NCBI GenBank assembly: GCA_026989405.1
Contig: JALSJL010000366.1
Span: forward strand, 1-12,830
Reading direction: 5' to 3'
DNA length: 12,830 bases
Origin: Marinosulfonomonas sp.
GTDB taxonomy: Bacteria; Pseudomonadota; Alphaproteobacteria; Rhodobacterales; Rhodobacteraceae
This document shows positions 12,100-12,830 of the stretch, one piece after another. A program made the translations under genes and the position numbers. The notes under the pieces are model-generated. The model had not been told where the DNA came from. It saw only the letters and a list, made by a program, of their open reading frames with translations, and searched no databases. Position 1 is the stretch's first letter. Each line of letters begins with the position of its first letter.

Positions 12100-12830
12100 T
12101 CAACTGTAAAGCTTCGGCTCTCCCAGCTTTTCATGGATCGCGTTGGCGTCGGCGTGGTCTATGCCCAACTCGCCGGCCAGGGCGTTCAGAAATTCGGCCT
12201 CGTTGCGGTTGTCGAGGTCGATGGCCAGCACGGCCATGGTGTAGACCTGCTCGGCCATTCCGAACGGCACATCGCGGGCCAGTGCCTTCACATCGACCGG
12301 TCTGGCCAGCTCCTCGTTGATGAAGGCCATGTCCTCGGCCGACACCTCGCCCAGCTGGCCCAGCAGCTTTTCCTTTTCCTTCGCATCGATGCGCCCGTCG
12401 CTCTTGGCCGCCTGAAGCATCGCCCGCAGCATGATCCTTGCGGCGTCTTCCTGTTCGGGGGCCGGTGCGACCACCGGCTCGCCAAACCCGTCGAGCGACT
12501 GGTTCAGCAGATCGCCCAGGCTGCCGGTTTTCGGGGCCGCGACCTCGATGTTGCCCCTGGGCCGAGACGCTTGCGACAGGCCTTCCAGCAGGCCGCCAAG
12601 CCCGCCGCTGCTGCCCGCCGCCGCGCCACCGCGGCCGGCCAGGATGCGGCCAAGCTCGCCCAGGTCGGGCATGGAGCCGCCGCTTCCGCCGGCCGCGCCG
12701 GGCGAAAACCTGTCGCCGAAAATGCCGCCCAAGCCGCCGCCGGCCTCGGGGGCCGCGCCCCCGGTCGGGCGCGCGGTGCGCTGGCCCGAGGCCAGACCGC
12801 TGACCCCCTTTGCGACCGCCACCCCGATTG
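12100..12830 (-). CDS. TerB-like / DUF533 family protein (5' end beyond the window)
   Basis: The frame stays open to base 12830, so the start lies outside; 242 residues are visible. The N-terminal part (IGVAVAKGVSGL, then long Gly/Ala/Pro-rich runs with repeated GGLGGLL-type segments) is low complexity and probably flexible; a membrane or signal-like segment may begin outside. The C-terminal 120 residues or so form a helical TerB-like domain, with IMLRAMLQAAKSDGRIDAKEKEKLL carrying an acidic metal-binding-type motif (SDGRIDAKEKE) and ending in AIHEKLGEPKLYS. This is the DUF533/YebE group, annotated as tellurite resistance TerB family, though a role in tellurite resistance is not shown for this branch. 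A GTG near 12822 is an internal codon, since typical relatives have residues before IGVAVAKG. It converges on ppk2 and I see no link. Confidence 0.85.
   Translation of the reverse strand, partial: IGVAVAKGVSGLASGQRTARPTGGAAPEAGGGLGGIFGDRFSPGAAGGSGGSMPDLGELGRILAGRGGAAAGSSGGLGGLLEGLSQASRPRGNIEVAAPKTGSLGDLLNQSLDGFGEPVVAPAPEQEDAARIMLRAMLQAAKSDGRIDAKEKEKLLGQLGEVSAEDMAFINEELARPVDVKALARDVPFGMAEQVYTMAVLAIDLDNRNEAEFLNALAGELGIDHADANAIHEKLGEPKLYS

Overview
The window looks like a chromosomal segment of a high-GC alphaproteobacterium, most likely a member of the Rhodobacterales (Roseobacter group). The supports are a VPLPA-type C-terminal sorting signal, an alphaproteobacterial ParE, a class I PPK2, an FNR-type box of the Rhodobacter FnrL form, and GC-rich hairpin repeats between genes. 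The organism call is inference from gene content, not a match to a known genome.

Layout, left to right. 1-447 (+) is the 3' end of an alpha-methylacyl-CoA racemase gene. It is separated by a hairpin terminator from a convergent minus-strand gene for a VPLPA-CTERM exported protein (530-1171). Next come a minus-strand VOC (glyoxalase-fold) gene (1480-1884) and parE, topoisomerase IV subunit B (2069-4027, minus). A lower-GC two-gene cassette (4167-5197, minus) encodes a small membrane protein with three predicted helices and a TIR-like protein of the MTH538/ThsB type. It has its own good sigma-70-like promoter and a palindromic operator candidate. This is the most likely immune system in the window and the main discovery candidate.

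5198-5585 holds that promoter and then a mosaic of GC-rich inverted and direct repeats. It is followed by a SnoaL-like gene (5586-5969, +), a GluR0-type ligand-gated potassium channel gene (6298-7392, +) and, converging on it, a glutamate/dicarboxylate:cation symporter gene (7759-9117, minus). A strong plus-strand intrinsic terminator sits 12 bases before the symporter stop codon. It leaves a structured, possibly small-RNA-encoding stretch at about 7621-7746.

9297-10988 (+) carries an AhpD-like peroxidase-related gene and a 2-oxoglutarate/Fe(II) oxygenase gene. The 99-base gap between them holds two interlocked, mutually exclusive stem-loops. 11119-12033 (+) is a class I polyphosphate kinase 2 gene with an FNR-type site centred 41.5 bases before a predicted transcription start. 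It converges, across a hairpin, on a TerB-like/DUF533 gene that runs off the right edge (12100-12830, minus).

Most genes are housekeeping or metabolic and are not an obvious single pathway. Three small stories stand out: the TIR plus membrane protein pair as a probable two-component anti-phage or abortive-infection unit; a glutamate-receptor-like channel beside an acidic amino acid carrier; and oxygen-responsive control of PPK2. Long open frames antisense to parE, the channel, the symporter and the 9.1-11.1 kb genes are treated as GC-driven shadows.
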